NCBI GenBank assembly: GCA_022825665.1 | Contig: JAJDWI010000139.1 | Location: 1-52,105, forward strand | DNA from: Candidatus Poribacteria bacterium | Lineage (GTDB): Bacteria; Poribacteria; WGA-4E; WGA-3G | DNA: 52,105 nt | Reading direction: 5' to 3' | Shown here: positions 17,366 through 26,697 of the stretch, in pieces | Layout: every line of letters begins with the position of its first letter | How positions within the stretch are numbered: position 1 is the stretch's first letter | The notes under the pieces: generated by a model | Database searches by the model: none | The model's input: only the letters and a program-made list of their open reading frames with translations | Told to the model about the DNA's origin: nothing | Made by a program: the position numbers and the translations under genes

Positions 17366-17780
17366 CTTGGTTGAGAGTTGTAACTTCCGCACCCTTGCGG
17401 ATGTCTCAACCACCCCTTTACAACGGGGCAGAGTGATTGTGGCACATACCACCGAAAAGTGAAAAATCTTGTTTCAAGTCTGAAAGATGACGGACCCTTG
17501 TATTTTTCATATTTTGAAACTGCATAAGGCAGTCAAGTATCAGTCATCGTTGCGAACAACAACTTTGTCTGTAGCGTGCAATATGAGCCGCACCGCAGGA
17601 TTACACCTGTGTCGTCCAGTTTCGGCTGGAAACAGACTCCAGAGGACCCCGTGATAACGGTTCATACCTAAAGAAGCCTGAAGATGGTCCCATAGACAAA
17701 AACATCACGTGGATGTGAGTCTAACCCCTAATTGTTCGGATGAGGTTCAAAGAAACCCCGTCCTTTAGGGCGGGGAGCGG
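17366..17780 (+). ncRNA. Candidate omegaRNA (TnpB guide RNA) without a tnpB gene
   Basis: A densely structured tract. A long hairpin GGTTGAGA...TCTCAACC (about 17371-17414) has an inner stem TCCGCA/TGCGGA. It is followed by CCCC/GGGG arms and, near the 3' side, by phrases I recognise from the right ends of TnpB elements: CAGACTCCAGAGGACCCCGT, GATAACGGTTCATACC, GAAGCCTGAAGATGG, GTGAGTCTAACCCCTAATTG, then TTCAAAG and the terminal hairpin. In such elements the RNA 3' end runs past the element into flanking DNA that acts as guide. The 5' limit is not defined by sequence, and transcription is inferred from the promoter-like site upstream. Confidence 0.5.
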
Positions 17781-19274
17781 TCATCGGAGAAACACGAATG
17801 TAACAATCACAAACAGTGGGAATAAAATAACGACGGACCATAGCATGAAACCAAAGAAACTTGGCATACGAATACCACTCTGTTCAGCGATTGATTTTAC
17901 CATGAAATTCGGTGCGTTACCGATATATGTATTTGCCCCCATGAACACCGCTCCGACAGAGATACCTGTTAGTAATCTGATGAACTCAAGGTGCTGCGGT
18001 TCAGTCAATTGTCCTGCAAGAATTTGTGGCACAACTGCTTCTGAAAGATGTAATTTTCCAAGAGCAGTATTAAAGAACGTCAAATACGTTGGGGCATTGT
18101 CCAAGAAACTGGATAGTATACCAGTAATCCAGAAATAGTGAAAAGGTTCTTGTATTGAAGCAATCAAACCCCTTAATGCTCCTGCTTCTCCTGCTTTCAG
18201 AATTGCAAGTGCAGGAATTATTGTTATAAATATTCCTGCGAAGACTTTTGCCACTTCCTCAATTGGTTCCCATGAAAATTCGTTGGTTTGACGTAATTCT
18301 CCATTAAATGGTGCAAATAAGAGTGACAACACCCCCATTGCAACAATCAATAGTTCACGAGTTATATTCTGCCAGTATACATGCACACCGAGAATATTCA
18401 CCTCACCCCATTTGAACGAACCACTCATTAAGACTGCGCCAACGATTCCAAGTAAGAAGACGAGATTAAAGAGACCGTCGACGCGAATCGGTTCACTTGT
18501 ACCATCATCTGGTACAACGCCACCTTCCCGTTTAAACATCACAGTATCAAATATAAAGAATAGAACAATTAAGATCGTACTTATAAAAAGCATGTGTGGT
18601 AATAACGCGGTAGTTGTCCAGAAAAATGGCACCCCTCGGAGAAATCCGAGGAAAAGGGGTGGGTCACCTAATGGCGTTAAAGAACCACCGATGTTACTTA
18701 CGAGAAAAATGAAAAAGACGACAAGATGAACCTTTTTCTTGCGGTATGCATTTGCTTTGATCAAGGGACGGATAAGCAGCATTGATGCGCCAGTAGTTCC
18801 TACCCAGGAGGCAATGATAGTTCCGATTAACAATAACACAGTATTGACTATTGGGGTTCCTCGGAGTGTACCGCGCACAAGGATACCACCTGCTACGGTG
18901 AATAATCCCCATAAAAGAATGATGAACGGGATGTAGTCTAATAAATAGATGTGCAGGATATCATAAAAAGCCTCACCTCTGAAAGCAATGAGATATGGGA
19001 TTGCGAAGACTAATCCCCATATCAGAGACATTTTTCCACCGTGGTGAACAAGAAAATGGGAGTCAAACACGAGTGGGAAAATTGCGATTGATAGCAGAAT
19101 TCCGATAAAAGGAATAATACTCCAAAGCGGTAACTTTGCGCCATCTACACCTCCGCTATGGTGAGCAGCTTCATCACCGTGTGGATCATCCGCTGCGAAG
19201 GTTTCTATTGAAAATGATACTGTAAGTGCTAAAATGACACAAAGAATTAGGCAAAATACGATTTTTGACTTCAC
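17781..19274 (-). CDS. NhaD-type Na+/H+ antiporter (ion transporter superfamily)
   Basis: A 497-residue membrane protein with an N-terminal signal-like segment (residues 5-27, ending ETFAADD), a short His-rich stretch (HGDEAAHHSGG) and about a dozen membrane segments. VSNIGGSLTPLGDPPLFLGF is a signature of the NhaD/ArsB ion-transporter superfamily. It would exchange Na+ for H+ at the inner membrane. The start is GTG and overlaps the nuoM stop by one base (TAGTG), so the two are translationally coupled. It occupies the place where nuoN usually follows nuoM but is unrelated to NuoN. The stop codon lies 4 bases from the terminal hairpin of the IS605-like element, so the natural C-terminus may have been altered by the insertion. 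Confidence 0.85.
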   Translation of the reverse strand: MKSKIVFCLILCVILALTVSFSIETFAADDPHGDEAAHHSGGVDGAKLPLWSIIPFIGILLSIAIFPLVFDSHFLVHHGGKMSLIWGLVFAIPYLIAFRGEAFYDILHIYLLDYIPFIILLWGLFTVAGGILVRGTLRGTPIVNTVLLLIGTIIASWVGTTGASMLLIRPLIKANAYRKKKVHLVVFFIFLVSNIGGSLTPLGDPPLFLGFLRGVPFFWTTTALLPHMLFISTILIVLFFIFDTVMFKREGGVVPDDGTSEPIRVDGLFNLVFLLGIVGAVLMSGSFKWGEVNILGVHVYWQNITRELLIVAMGVLSLLFAPFNGELRQTNEFSWEPIEEVAKVFAGIFITIIPALAILKAGEAGALRGLIASIQEPFHYFWITGILSSFLDNAPTYLTFFNTALGKLHLSEAVVPQILAGQLTEPQHLEFIRLLTGISVGAVFMGANTYIGNAPNFMVKSIAEQSGIRMPSFFGFMLWSVVILFPLFVIVTFVFLR

Positions 19275-20851
19275 TACTTTGACAGTGCCTCCTCTTCATT
19301 TATCTTTAGGGTTGCGGTTTTAACATCCACAACAGCGTCATCGGTATCCATTTGATTAACTTGTCCAACTGCGGGAGTTTCAGGGATAACTCTAACCTTT
19401 GCTTCTATCTCTTTTACAGACGCTGCCATAGGTTCCAAGAAGGTATTCGGTCCAACGCCAATCCAGAAGATAAACAGAAGTATCGGTAGTAGGACAGCGA
19501 TTTCGCGCGGTTTTAGGTCAGGTAGACTTGCGTTTATGTCGTCCGGTGTTCCGAACATAACGCGTTGGAACATCCATAACATGTAGACTGCTGCTAAAAT
19601 CACGCCTGTTGTTGCTAAGACTACGTACCATTTTGAGAATGCTCCGCCAACATAACTGCCGAGTAGAATCATGAATTCCCCAACAAATCCGTTGAGTCCG
19701 GGCAAACCTATGGACGATAACGTTACAATCAGAAAGATAGTCGCGAAGATAGGCATTTTCTTTGCAAGCCCACCGAAATCAACTATCATACGACTGTGTC
19801 GTCGTTCATAAATCATACCGACCAACAGGAACAACGCACCAGTGCTTAAGCCGTGATTAACCATCTGCAGAACGCTACCTTGTATAGCGGTGCCATTTTG
19901 TGAAAAAAGACCCAAGACAACAAAACCGAGGTGACTCACACTGGAATACGCTACCAACTTTTTCAGGTCCGGTTGCACCATTGCTACTAATGCACCGTAG
20001 ATTATGCCGATAACTGCTAATGTAACTATTAGCGGTGTGTAGTGTGCTGCTGCTTCTGGAAAAAGGGGTAGGCAAAAGCGGACTATTCCATAGGTACCCA
20101 TTTTTAGCAGGACACCTGCAAGGATTACACTTCCTACAGTAGGTGCTTCAACGTGTGCATCGGGTAGCCAAGTATGGAAAGGAAATAGAGGAACTTTGAT
20201 TGCAAAGGCAATGAAAAAGGCAAGGAATAGGAGATTAGATGGCTCAAATTGTCCTTGTAATGTTGTAATATCAAAACTGTTATTGTTTTGGAAGTATAGT
20301 GCTAAAATGCCAACTAACATTAGCGCACTACCCGCCATTGTATAGAGGACGAACTTGATAGTGGCATAAATTCGACGTTCACCACCCCATATTCCGATAA
20401 GGAAATACATCGGAATCAACATCGACTCCCAGAATACGAAGAATAGAAATAGATCTAAAGCGCAAAATACACCTAACATCCCTGTTTCCAAAGCGAGGAG
20501 GGACATCATAAACCCGCTCAAACCTTTTTCTACTGAATTCCACGCGGCGATAATACATATCGGTGTTAGGAATGTTGTTAGTAGCACTAACCACAACGAA
20601 ATACCGTCAATGCCGATGTGATAACTTGCACCTATACCGGGAATCCAATCCAGTTTTTGGTATACTTCTGAGTTAGTTTGGAATCCAACGTTAGCAGTAT
20701 CAAACTCAGTGTAAAGTCTTATTGATATGACAAAGGTGAGTAGTCCAATACCGAGTGCGATCCATTTAACAGCATTCGCGCCCAATCCTCTGAGCAACGC
20801 AATGGCTATCACACCAAGTAGTGGTAAAAAAATAACGATTGAGAGTAGCAA
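19274..20851 (-). CDS. nuoM: NADH-quinone oxidoreductase subunit M
   Basis: A 525-residue antiporter-like proton-pumping subunit of complex I with about 14 membrane segments. Signature text includes FFVFWESMLIPMYFLIGIWG (residues about 137-156) holding the conserved glutamate, PLFPFHTWLPDAHVEAPTVG, and KKLVAYSSVSHLGFVVLGLF. Length is normal for NuoM. The start is TTG at 20851, supported by AGGAG 7 bases upstream. It is separated from nuoL by a methyltransferase and a DUF5069 gene, which is not the usual order. Downstream is the NhaD-type gene. Confidence 0.95.
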   Translation of the reverse strand: MLLSIVIFLPLLGVIAIALLRGLGANAVKWIALGIGLLTFVISIRLYTEFDTANVGFQTNSEVYQKLDWIPGIGASYHIGIDGISLWLVLLTTFLTPICIIAAWNSVEKGLSGFMMSLLALETGMLGVFCALDLFLFFVFWESMLIPMYFLIGIWGGERRIYATIKFVLYTMAGSALMLVGILALYFQNNNSFDITTLQGQFEPSNLLFLAFFIAFAIKVPLFPFHTWLPDAHVEAPTVGSVILAGVLLKMGTYGIVRFCLPLFPEAAAHYTPLIVTLAVIGIIYGALVAMVQPDLKKLVAYSSVSHLGFVVLGLFSQNGTAIQGSVLQMVNHGLSTGALFLLVGMIYERRHSRMIVDFGGLAKKMPIFATIFLIVTLSSIGLPGLNGFVGEFMILLGSYVGGAFSKWYVVLATTGVILAAVYMLWMFQRVMFGTPDDINASLPDLKPREIAVLLPILLFIFWIGVGPNTFLEPMAASVKEIEAKVRVIPETPAVGQVNQMDTDDAVVDVKTATLKINEEEALSK

Positions 20852-20985
20852 TAAAATCTCCTTTATATAAACGTAACTTTAGGATGTTTGTATTTTATTC
20901 TGTGTCTTGTGTAAGTTCAATAACCTATCTGTTGATATTACGAATATATTCCAATCTTTAGTTTGATGTTGTATAAACAACCACT

Positions 20986-21420
20986 TTATCTCTTGAAAAT
21001 TTTCCAAAGTGTCCACCATCCGGGTGCCATCCACCAAGGAAAAGGCGGTTCATCATCACCTGCTAATTGACGACGACGATTAGAAAAGGTGCTTCGAGGT
21101 GTTATTTGTTTGACCTGAGATTTCAATTTATTATTAAATTCGGATACTTCCTCAGATGATTTTTCGCATTTGCCCAAAATCCACGCGCCCAGTTTAACAT
21201 CATCGTCAATTTTCACAGCAGTTTCCTGAAATTCATCTGCCGAGAAACCGAGAAAGGATAATATTTCTGTATCTTGCTTAGAGTCAGCACCGTATCTATA
21301 ATAGTTCCCAATTTTTCCATTATGTGCAGCGCGTGCTTTATCTGTCATTCTTGCAACACCGCAGATACCAGCAACATCTTGGTTAAGTACGCCTCGTGGG
21401 CGAAATTTGTTCTGGTTCAT
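20986..21420 (-). CDS. DUF5069-domain protein
   Basis: A 144-residue protein. The DUF5069 pattern is recognisable: VAGICGVARMTDKARAAHNG with the following KIGNYYRYGADSKQDTEILSFL stretch, then FSADEFQETA and LGAWILGKC (to about residue 85). The function of the family is unknown. The tail after the domain is basic and ends in an aromatic segment PPFPWWMAPGWWTLWKIFKR, which could associate with membrane. GGAGG precedes the ATG at 21420. It sits with an orphan methyltransferase between nuoL and nuoM. No link to complex I is known. Confidence 0.78.
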   Translation of the reverse strand: MNQNKFRPRGVLNQDVAGICGVARMTDKARAAHNGKIGNYYRYGADSKQDTEILSFLGFSADEFQETAVKIDDDVKLGAWILGKCEKSSEEVSEFNNKLKSQVKQITPRSTFSNRRRQLAGDDEPPFPWWMAPGWWTLWKIFKR

Positions 21421-21453
21421 CTGTTGCCTCCATTATGAGAACAATATGTATTA

Positions 21454-22596
21454 TCAAACTTGATAATTGCCTAATAGCTGCTTGAAATACCTATCTATTT
21501 CAGTCTCCACATGCTCCTTTTCTATCGGTTCAAATTGAAAATGCTTCTCTAAATAAGGATGATGTCTAATAGTATCACTCATGAAACAAAGTTTGGACTG
21601 CTGGAAAAGTTTATCATCTATCGGGACATCACAGTTCCCAAAATAAAACGGAAGTCTATGAAGATTCCTTTTGAAAACATCTACATAAGCGTAATAGTCC
21701 AGTTTTTTCTTATCAATCACAATCGTGTTAGTGCTATAGTTTTGGACAAAAGTGCGATTCCTTTTTAAAGCGTTTATATCCCGCATTGTCCAGAAAAATA
21801 ACGAATCATCAGGGATCGGTTGCTGCTGTTTACTCGGATATTTTTTGATATAGCATGGGATAAAATCAAAATCACTAAGACAGAAACGATTCCCATCTAC
21901 TGTCCTAAATGCAAAGGAACGTATATCACTGTACTCCATTCCCGAATTATCGCGTTGATACAAGGCAATGATAATCGGAAATGGGGTATGCTTTGCGGAT
22001 TCCGGGAATTTCCCACTACTAATTAGTATGCCATCTATCAGTTTATAATGTGCAGTGAACTCCTTCAAATGTTTGAAATTTGTTTGTTTTATCAAGTACG
22101 ACAATGGATGTAAAACACAGATAAAGTCTGCTTCAAGTTTATTATAGGAACGGAGAAATGATATTCCCAAGTCTCGACTTTTTATATCTGCATCAACATC
22201 AAAACCGACATTTTTTATCTTATGACGAATAAGTGATGTTCTATCATTATAGGGTGGATTTCCTACGACAATCAGTTTTGTTGACTGTAGCGGAATCCCA
22301 AACTTCCCCCTTGAAACGTTATGTAAAGAATTTGTTTGAAAGAATTGGACTTTATCCGTGTTCTTTTTCGCTTTATTTATTGCGTTTTCGTCTATATCAC
22401 ATCCAATTGTATATGATTGTCCACGATTCTTTAGAAAGTCTCCGTATCCGCAAGCAGTGTCAATTATAGTCGTCTTTGAATCAATATAAGGTTCAATTAA
22501 TTCCCATGCCAACTTCACAAATTTAGGTGGCGTATAGTAACTTCCTAAGTTGACCCTATCCTCATATCCTAAATGTGTTTGACTCATTTTCTGCAA
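21454..22596 (-). CDS. Orphan adenine-specific DNA methyltransferase (gamma group)
   Basis: A 380-residue AdoMet-dependent enzyme with motif order X (GSYYTPPKFVKLA, 18-30), I (IIDTACGYGDF, 44-54), IV (VVGNPPYND, 111-119), the order of gamma-group N6-adenine methyltransferases such as M.TaqI. The C-terminal half would hold target recognition. No nuclease gene lies beside it; the neighbours are nuoL and a DUF5069 gene. It may be a solitary regulatory or defence-derived methylase. TTG at 22596 has AAGGA at a good distance; ATG at 22587 is the alternative start. It interrupts an otherwise tight complex I run. Confidence 0.85.
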   Translation of the reverse strand: MQKMSQTHLGYEDRVNLGSYYTPPKFVKLAWELIEPYIDSKTTIIDTACGYGDFLKNRGQSYTIGCDIDENAINKAKKNTDKVQFFQTNSLHNVSRGKFGIPLQSTKLIVVGNPPYNDRTSLIRHKIKNVGFDVDADIKSRDLGISFLRSYNKLEADFICVLHPLSYLIKQTNFKHLKEFTAHYKLIDGILISSGKFPESAKHTPFPIIIALYQRDNSGMEYSDIRSFAFRTVDGNRFCLSDFDFIPCYIKKYPSKQQQPIPDDSLFFWTMRDINALKRNRTFVQNYSTNTIVIDKKKLDYYAYVDVFKRNLHRLPFYFGNCDVPIDDKLFQQSKLCFMSDTIRHHPYLEKHFQFEPIEKEHVETEIDRYFKQLLGNYQV

Positions 22597-22631
22597 TTGA
22601 ATCCTTAAATTGCGTTAGTCCTAACAATCAC

Positions 22632-24551
22632 CTAAGTAAAAAACAGATAGTAAGCCAAGAACAGCACGATTCCTATTACCATTGACACAATATATGCTTG
22701 GACGATTCCAGTTTGCAGTCGCCGTAACATACCTCCAATTACTCGTATCAGTGCAGCGACTCCATTGACAATTCCATCAATAATTCCACTATCAAAAAGT
22801 TTCCACAATAGGAAGTGGGAAGCACCTTTTATAGGCTGTACGATGAAAGTATTGTAGACTTCATCAACATAGAACTTGTTTGCAACAACCTTCTGTAATG
22901 TGTTTGTAGGTTCTGCAGAAGGCGCACGGTCTTTGTATCGTTTCCATGCATAAGCGATACCCGCTATACCAACAACCGATGAAATTGCCATAAACAGTAA
23001 AACACTGCCCGATGCTTCATGTGCTTTCGGGAAAACATCTTCTGTGAAATGATGGAACCAACTATTATGTCCTCCGACACCTAACAACAGACCGATCAAG
23101 GCAGAGGGAACAGCAAGGATTGCCAACGGAAGCCACATCACTGCTGGCGATTCATGGAGATGCGAGGCGACCTCTGGTTCAACACGAGATTCTCCGTAAA
23201 ATGTTACAAAGATTAAACGGAACATATAGAACGCTGTCAGAAATGCTGTTACTAATCCTATAATGTATATAAAGGGAAAACTATCCCACGCACTGTGCAG
23301 GATCTCGTCTTTACTCCAGAATCCGCTTAGGAACGGAGCACCTGCAATAGCCAACGCACCAACCAAAAATGTTGCATGTGTTATCGGTAGTTTGTTCCGT
23401 AACCCTCCCATTTTCCGTATGTCCAATTCATTTGCCATTGCGTGCATTACACTTCCAGCAGTAAGGAACATCAACCCTTTAAAGAATGCATGTGTTACCA
23501 GATGGAAAATACCGGAAGCATACGCACCAACACCAACACCGACAAACATATATCCGAGTTGACTCACGGTAGAATATGCGAGAATTCGTTTTATGTCATT
23601 TTGTTTGAGGGCAATTATTGCAGCGAATAACGCGGTTAGGACACCAATCCATGCGACAACCGCTCCTGTTTCTGCCAGATTATACAGTATTGCGGAACGT
23701 GCTATCATATAGACACCCGCGGTAACCATTGTTGCGGCGTGTATTAATGCACTCACAGGAGTTGGACCTTCCATTGCGTCCGGTAACCAAACATAAAGCG
23801 GGAGTTGTGCAGATTTTCCAATTGCTCCAACAAAGAGAAGTAAAGTTGCAACCATGAGAGTGGCTTTAGTGGTTTCTCCAAAAACTATTTCAATAGTACC
23901 CGCTTCTGCTTTATCAAATATGGATACAAAATCAAGACTACCAAAGGCTGCGAATAGTGTGAACATTCCAAGTAGGAAACCGAAATCACCGATTCTATTG
24001 ACGATAAAAGCCTTTTTACCAGCGTCTGTAGCACTCTGCTTCTCATACCAGAAACCTATCAGCAGATAAGAACAAAGTCCGACACCCTCCCATCCAACAA
24101 ACATCATCAGGTAGTTGTTGCCGAGAACGAGGATTAGCATTGCAAAGACAAACAGATTTAGATACGCAAAATAACGGGTATAACCTTCATCCCCATGCAT
24201 GTATCCGATGGAATAAACATGAATGAGAAATCCAACACCTGTGATAACTAACAACATCACAGTCGTCAAGGCATCAACATGGAAACCTATGTTAACTTCA
24301 AACGGACCGCCAGCAATAAACGCACCACTAACAATCCAACTGTATAAGTGTCCTGCATCTCCCTCAAGCGGGTTTCCATTTTTGACACTGATAAAGGCAG
24401 AAATGGAACAAATTAAAGATACAAGCACAGCAAGTGCGCCAATACCTCCGCTTAGTTTCTCGTTACCTTTTAACCATTTGCCAAATAATCCGTTAATCAG
24501 AAACCCGACAAGTGGTGAAATTAATAGGACAAGTATTAAATTTGGTGACAT
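22632..24551 (-). CDS. nuoL: NADH-quinone oxidoreductase subunit L
   Basis: A 639-residue antiporter-like subunit of complex I, at the normal length. Motifs: MMFVGWEGVGLCSYLLIGFW near residues 148-167, LPLYVWLPDAMEGPTPVSAL, AATMVTAGVYMIAR, and KRILAYSTVSQLGYMFVGVG. The C-terminal part holds the long lateral helix and a last membrane segment. It lies 3 bp after nuoK, and AAAGGATAAAAC precedes the ATG. It pumps protons in the distal membrane arm together with NuoM and, in complete complexes, NuoN. Confidence 0.96.
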   Translation of the reverse strand: MSPNLILVLLISPLVGFLINGLFGKWLKGNEKLSGGIGALAVLVSLICSISAFISVKNGNPLEGDAGHLYSWIVSGAFIAGGPFEVNIGFHVDALTTVMLLVITGVGFLIHVYSIGYMHGDEGYTRYFAYLNLFVFAMLILVLGNNYLMMFVGWEGVGLCSYLLIGFWYEKQSATDAGKKAFIVNRIGDFGFLLGMFTLFAAFGSLDFVSIFDKAEAGTIEIVFGETTKATLMVATLLLFVGAIGKSAQLPLYVWLPDAMEGPTPVSALIHAATMVTAGVYMIARSAILYNLAETGAVVAWIGVLTALFAAIIALKQNDIKRILAYSTVSQLGYMFVGVGVGAYASGIFHLVTHAFFKGLMFLTAGSVMHAMANELDIRKMGGLRNKLPITHATFLVGALAIAGAPFLSGFWSKDEILHSAWDSFPFIYIIGLVTAFLTAFYMFRLIFVTFYGESRVEPEVASHLHESPAVMWLPLAILAVPSALIGLLLGVGGHNSWFHHFTEDVFPKAHEASGSVLLFMAISSVVGIAGIAYAWKRYKDRAPSAEPTNTLQKVVANKFYVDEVYNTFIVQPIKGASHFLLWKLFDSGIIDGIVNGVAALIRVIGGMLRRLQTGIVQAYIVSMVIGIVLFLAYYLFFT

Positions 24552-24554
24552 GTT

Positions 24555-24854
24555 TTATCCTTTCAACGAATTAACTTCATCCACATTGATTGTTTCGCGA
24601 TGCTTGAAAACACTTACAATAATTGCTAATCCAATTGCGACTTCGGCAGCAGCGACAGCCATCACGAAAAAGACGAACAACTGTCCTTCTGCAGTTCCGA
24701 GGTTGCGACTAATTGCTACAAAAGCAAGGTTCGCTGCATTTAGCATCAATTCAATACACATAAAGATGATAATAGCGTTTCTACGGACGAGAACACCAAT
24801 TACACCTATAGTAAATAAGAGTGCGCTTAAGATGAGATAATATTGTAACGCCAT
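24555..24854 (-). CDS. nuoK: NADH-quinone oxidoreductase subunit K
   Basis: A 99-residue protein with three membrane segments, normal for NuoK. The conserved second helix reads [20 protein letters not shown] with the buried glutamate typical of the family, followed by [20 protein letters not shown] with a second conserved glutamate. It forms part of the proton path in the membrane arm. It is nested tightly between nuoJ (49 bp gap) and nuoL (3 bp gap). Confidence 0.96.
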   Translation of the reverse strand: MALQYYLILSALLFTIGVIGVLVRRNAIIIFMCIELMLNAANLAFVAISRNLGTAEGQLFVFFVMAVAAAEVAIGLAIIVSVFKHRETINVDEVNSLKG

Positions 24855-24903
24855 ATAAACCCTTTGTTCTAAGTAAATTTTACGTGGAATCTGAATTTGT
24901 TTG

Positions 24904-25446
24904 TTAGTTTTCGACTCGGTTTTCTCGTTTTACTAAGACTATCACACCAATCAATGCTGCCAACAAAATAAGTGAGGTAACCTCAAACGGTAAGAGGTAA
25001 TCTCGGAATAGAAGTACGCCAATATCATAAGTTTCAATTGGGTTATCAGCGAGGGCTGCTGCCCTTTCTATTGCTTCTGGAGATCCCACCTCAGTATCTT
25101 TGAACACATTAGCTGCAATATAAATGCCTTGTGCAGCAAACAGGATGCCCAAAACTATTGCAATACCTTTTAGTTTTCCTGTCATTACGCCTTTGGCAGA
25201 AAGTGTACCGAGATTCAGTAGCATAATCACAAAGAGGAACAACACCATAATTGCCCCAGCATATACAATTACCTGAACCGCAGCAACAAAGTGTGCACCT
25301 AAAAGCACAAACAATCCCGCTTGCGAGAAGAACGTCACAATAAGAGAGAGAGCACTATAAATCGGGTGACGAAATGAGATGACAGCAATTGCACCTATTA
25401 ACGATATTCCGCCAAAAATGAAAAATAGAATTTGATCTGCAGTCAT
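24904..25446 (-). CDS. nuoJ: NADH-quinone oxidoreductase subunit J
   Basis: A 180-residue protein with five predicted membrane segments, within the usual 165-200. The family text [20 protein letters not shown] is present at about residues 59-78, with the pi-bulge tyrosine-glycine segment involved in proton coupling. GGAGACGT precedes the ATG at 25446. It starts only 11 bp after the nuoH stop; in most bacteria nuoI lies in exactly this position, and it is missing here. Confidence 0.95.
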   Translation of the reverse strand: MTADQILFFIFGGISLIGAIAVISFRHPIYSALSLIVTFFSQAGLFVLLGAHFVAAVQVIVYAGAIMVLFLFVIMLLNLGTLSAKGVMTGKLKGIAIVLGILFAAQGIYIAANVFKDTEVGSPEAIERAAALADNPIETYDIGVLLFRDYLLPFEVTSLILLAALIGVIVLVKRENRVEN

Positions 25447-25457
25447 TTACACGTCTC

Positions 25458-26663
25458 CTATTCTACAGCGTCTAACCCACGCAGTGGTGCTGCAGCGGGT
25501 GTGCTTTGTACTGCAGATTTGCTGTTATTGTCCATGGCAAGCATCCCTGCTACAATGGCAACGACAATGAACGCTGCTACCACGTTGCCTATGCCTATCC
25601 AAAGTTGTTTATTTTCTTTTACTACTACCCATAAAGTGCCGGTAACAACGATTGACGTTAACGTAACAGGTAATAGGAATTTCCAACCGAAATTCATCAG
25701 TTGATCGTATCGGAATCGCGGAAGTGTCCAGCGTACCCAGATGAAAACAAACAGGAATATACCTGTTTTGATAAAGAAGATAGCAAACGAAATTAATCCA
25801 GCAAGTATAGACCCTTCACCACCTACGTTTTCCAATCCGAAGAAGTGCCATCCACCCAAGAAAAGCGTTACAACAACTGCAGAACCCACAATCATGTTCA
25901 TATATTCAGCCATGAAGAAAATAGCGAATTTCATACTGCTATATTCGGTATGGTACCCAGCGACAAGTTCCTGTTCCGCTTCAGCGAGGTCAAACGGTAA
26001 TCGATTCGTTTCAGCAAACATTGCCGTCGTAAAGGCGAGAAATGCAGGGAAGTGTATGAGAAAGTTCCATTTCCAAGGATACGCGCCCTGTTCCACAGCA
26101 ATTGTCCGTAGACTAAGTGACGAGGAAAGCATCAACACACCGATTATTGCCAATCCGAGTGTCAATTCGTAACTTATCATCTGAGCAGATGAACGTAGAC
26201 CACCTAATAGTGAGTATTTATTATTTGATGCCCACGCACCGATAACTACACCGTAAACACCGAGTGAGGTAATTGCCAAAATAAACAGAATACCGATGTT
26301 TATATCTGCGATCTGGAGAAGTATAGGGTTTTCCAATCCTGGAATTGTTATTGAACTTCCAAATGGCACAACAGCGATAGTGATCATTGCAGGAACTAAT
26401 AGCATGGCGGGAGCAAGCACGTAAAGTGGTTTATCAACGTGATTTGGTATGAGGTCCTCCTTAAACAAGAACTTTATCCCATCTGCGATAGGTTGGAGTA
26501 GTCCTTGCGGACCAACGCGATTCGGTCCAAGCCGATCCTGCATCCATCCACTTACTCGGCGTTCAGACCAAATCATTGCCATCACCCCAATAATCAGTAG
26601 ATGGGCAATAAAGAGTATTTTTATGATTGGAATAACTATCTGTTCTAATAAATTTATCTCCAT
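25458..26663 (-). CDS. nuoH: NADH-quinone oxidoreductase subunit H
   Basis: A 401-residue membrane subunit forming the quinone chamber. Signature text: WSERRVSGWMQDRLGPNRVG (residues 28-47), PIADGIKFLFKEDLIP, YSLLGGLRSSAQMISYELTL, and NRLPFDLAEAEQELVAGYHT with YSSMKF. It is somewhat longer than typical NuoH (about 320-350). The extra part is an additional C-terminal membrane segment (about residues 356-376) and a small Ala/Pro-rich cytosolic tail ending LRGLDAVE. AAGGAG supports the ATG at 26663. It lies between nuoG and nuoJ. Confidence 0.96.
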   Translation of the reverse strand: MEINLLEQIVIPIIKILFIAHLLIIGVMAMIWSERRVSGWMQDRLGPNRVGPQGLLQPIADGIKFLFKEDLIPNHVDKPLYVLAPAMLLVPAMITIAVVPFGSSITIPGLENPILLQIADINIGILFILAITSLGVYGVVIGAWASNNKYSLLGGLRSSAQMISYELTLGLAIIGVLMLSSSLSLRTIAVEQGAYPWKWNFLIHFPAFLAFTTAMFAETNRLPFDLAEAEQELVAGYHTEYSSMKFAIFFMAEYMNMIVGSAVVVTLFLGGWHFFGLENVGGEGSILAGLISFAIFFIKTGIFLFVFIWVRWTLPRFRYDQLMNFGWKFLLPVTLTSIVVTGTLWVVVKENKQLWIGIGNVVAAFIVVAIVAGMLAMDNNSKSAVQSTPAAAPLRGLDAVE

Positions 26664-26697
26664 GAATTCTCCTTCTTGATGACGCGCTTCATTGAAG

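Larger units (their letters stand above)
17262..17783 (+). mobile_element. IS200/IS605-like element lacking tnpB (non-autonomous)
   Basis: The left end carries the hairpin CCCCGTTCCTTTAGGTCGGG(G) at about 17266-17286. The right end carries a closely similar hairpin, CCCCGTCCTTTAGGGCGGGG (17757-17776), after the text GGATGAGGTTCAAAGAAA. Subterminal hairpins at both ends are the hallmark of this family. Between them no transposase or TnpB frame exists; the 430-bp interior holds a promoter-like site and several strong hairpins. I infer a derivative that has lost tnpB but kept its ends and guide-RNA region. The right boundary is probably at or near TCA (17781-17783), which is also the stop codon of the flanking antiporter gene. 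Confidence 0.68.

Noticed and set aside
17133-17366. Minus-strand 77-residue ORF
   Set aside because: It runs through the left-end hairpin of the IS605-like element and has no protein-like pattern.
17781-19274. nuoN candidate after nuoM
   Set aside because: The sequence has the NhaD/ArsB signature (GGSLTPLGDPP) and not the antiporter-like motif of NuoN, NuoM and NuoL.
24223-24840. Plus-strand 205-residue ORF
   Set aside because: It is entirely antisense to nuoL and nuoK, which have clear family motifs; the product is low-complexity Thr/Ile/Asn-rich text typical of antisense frames.
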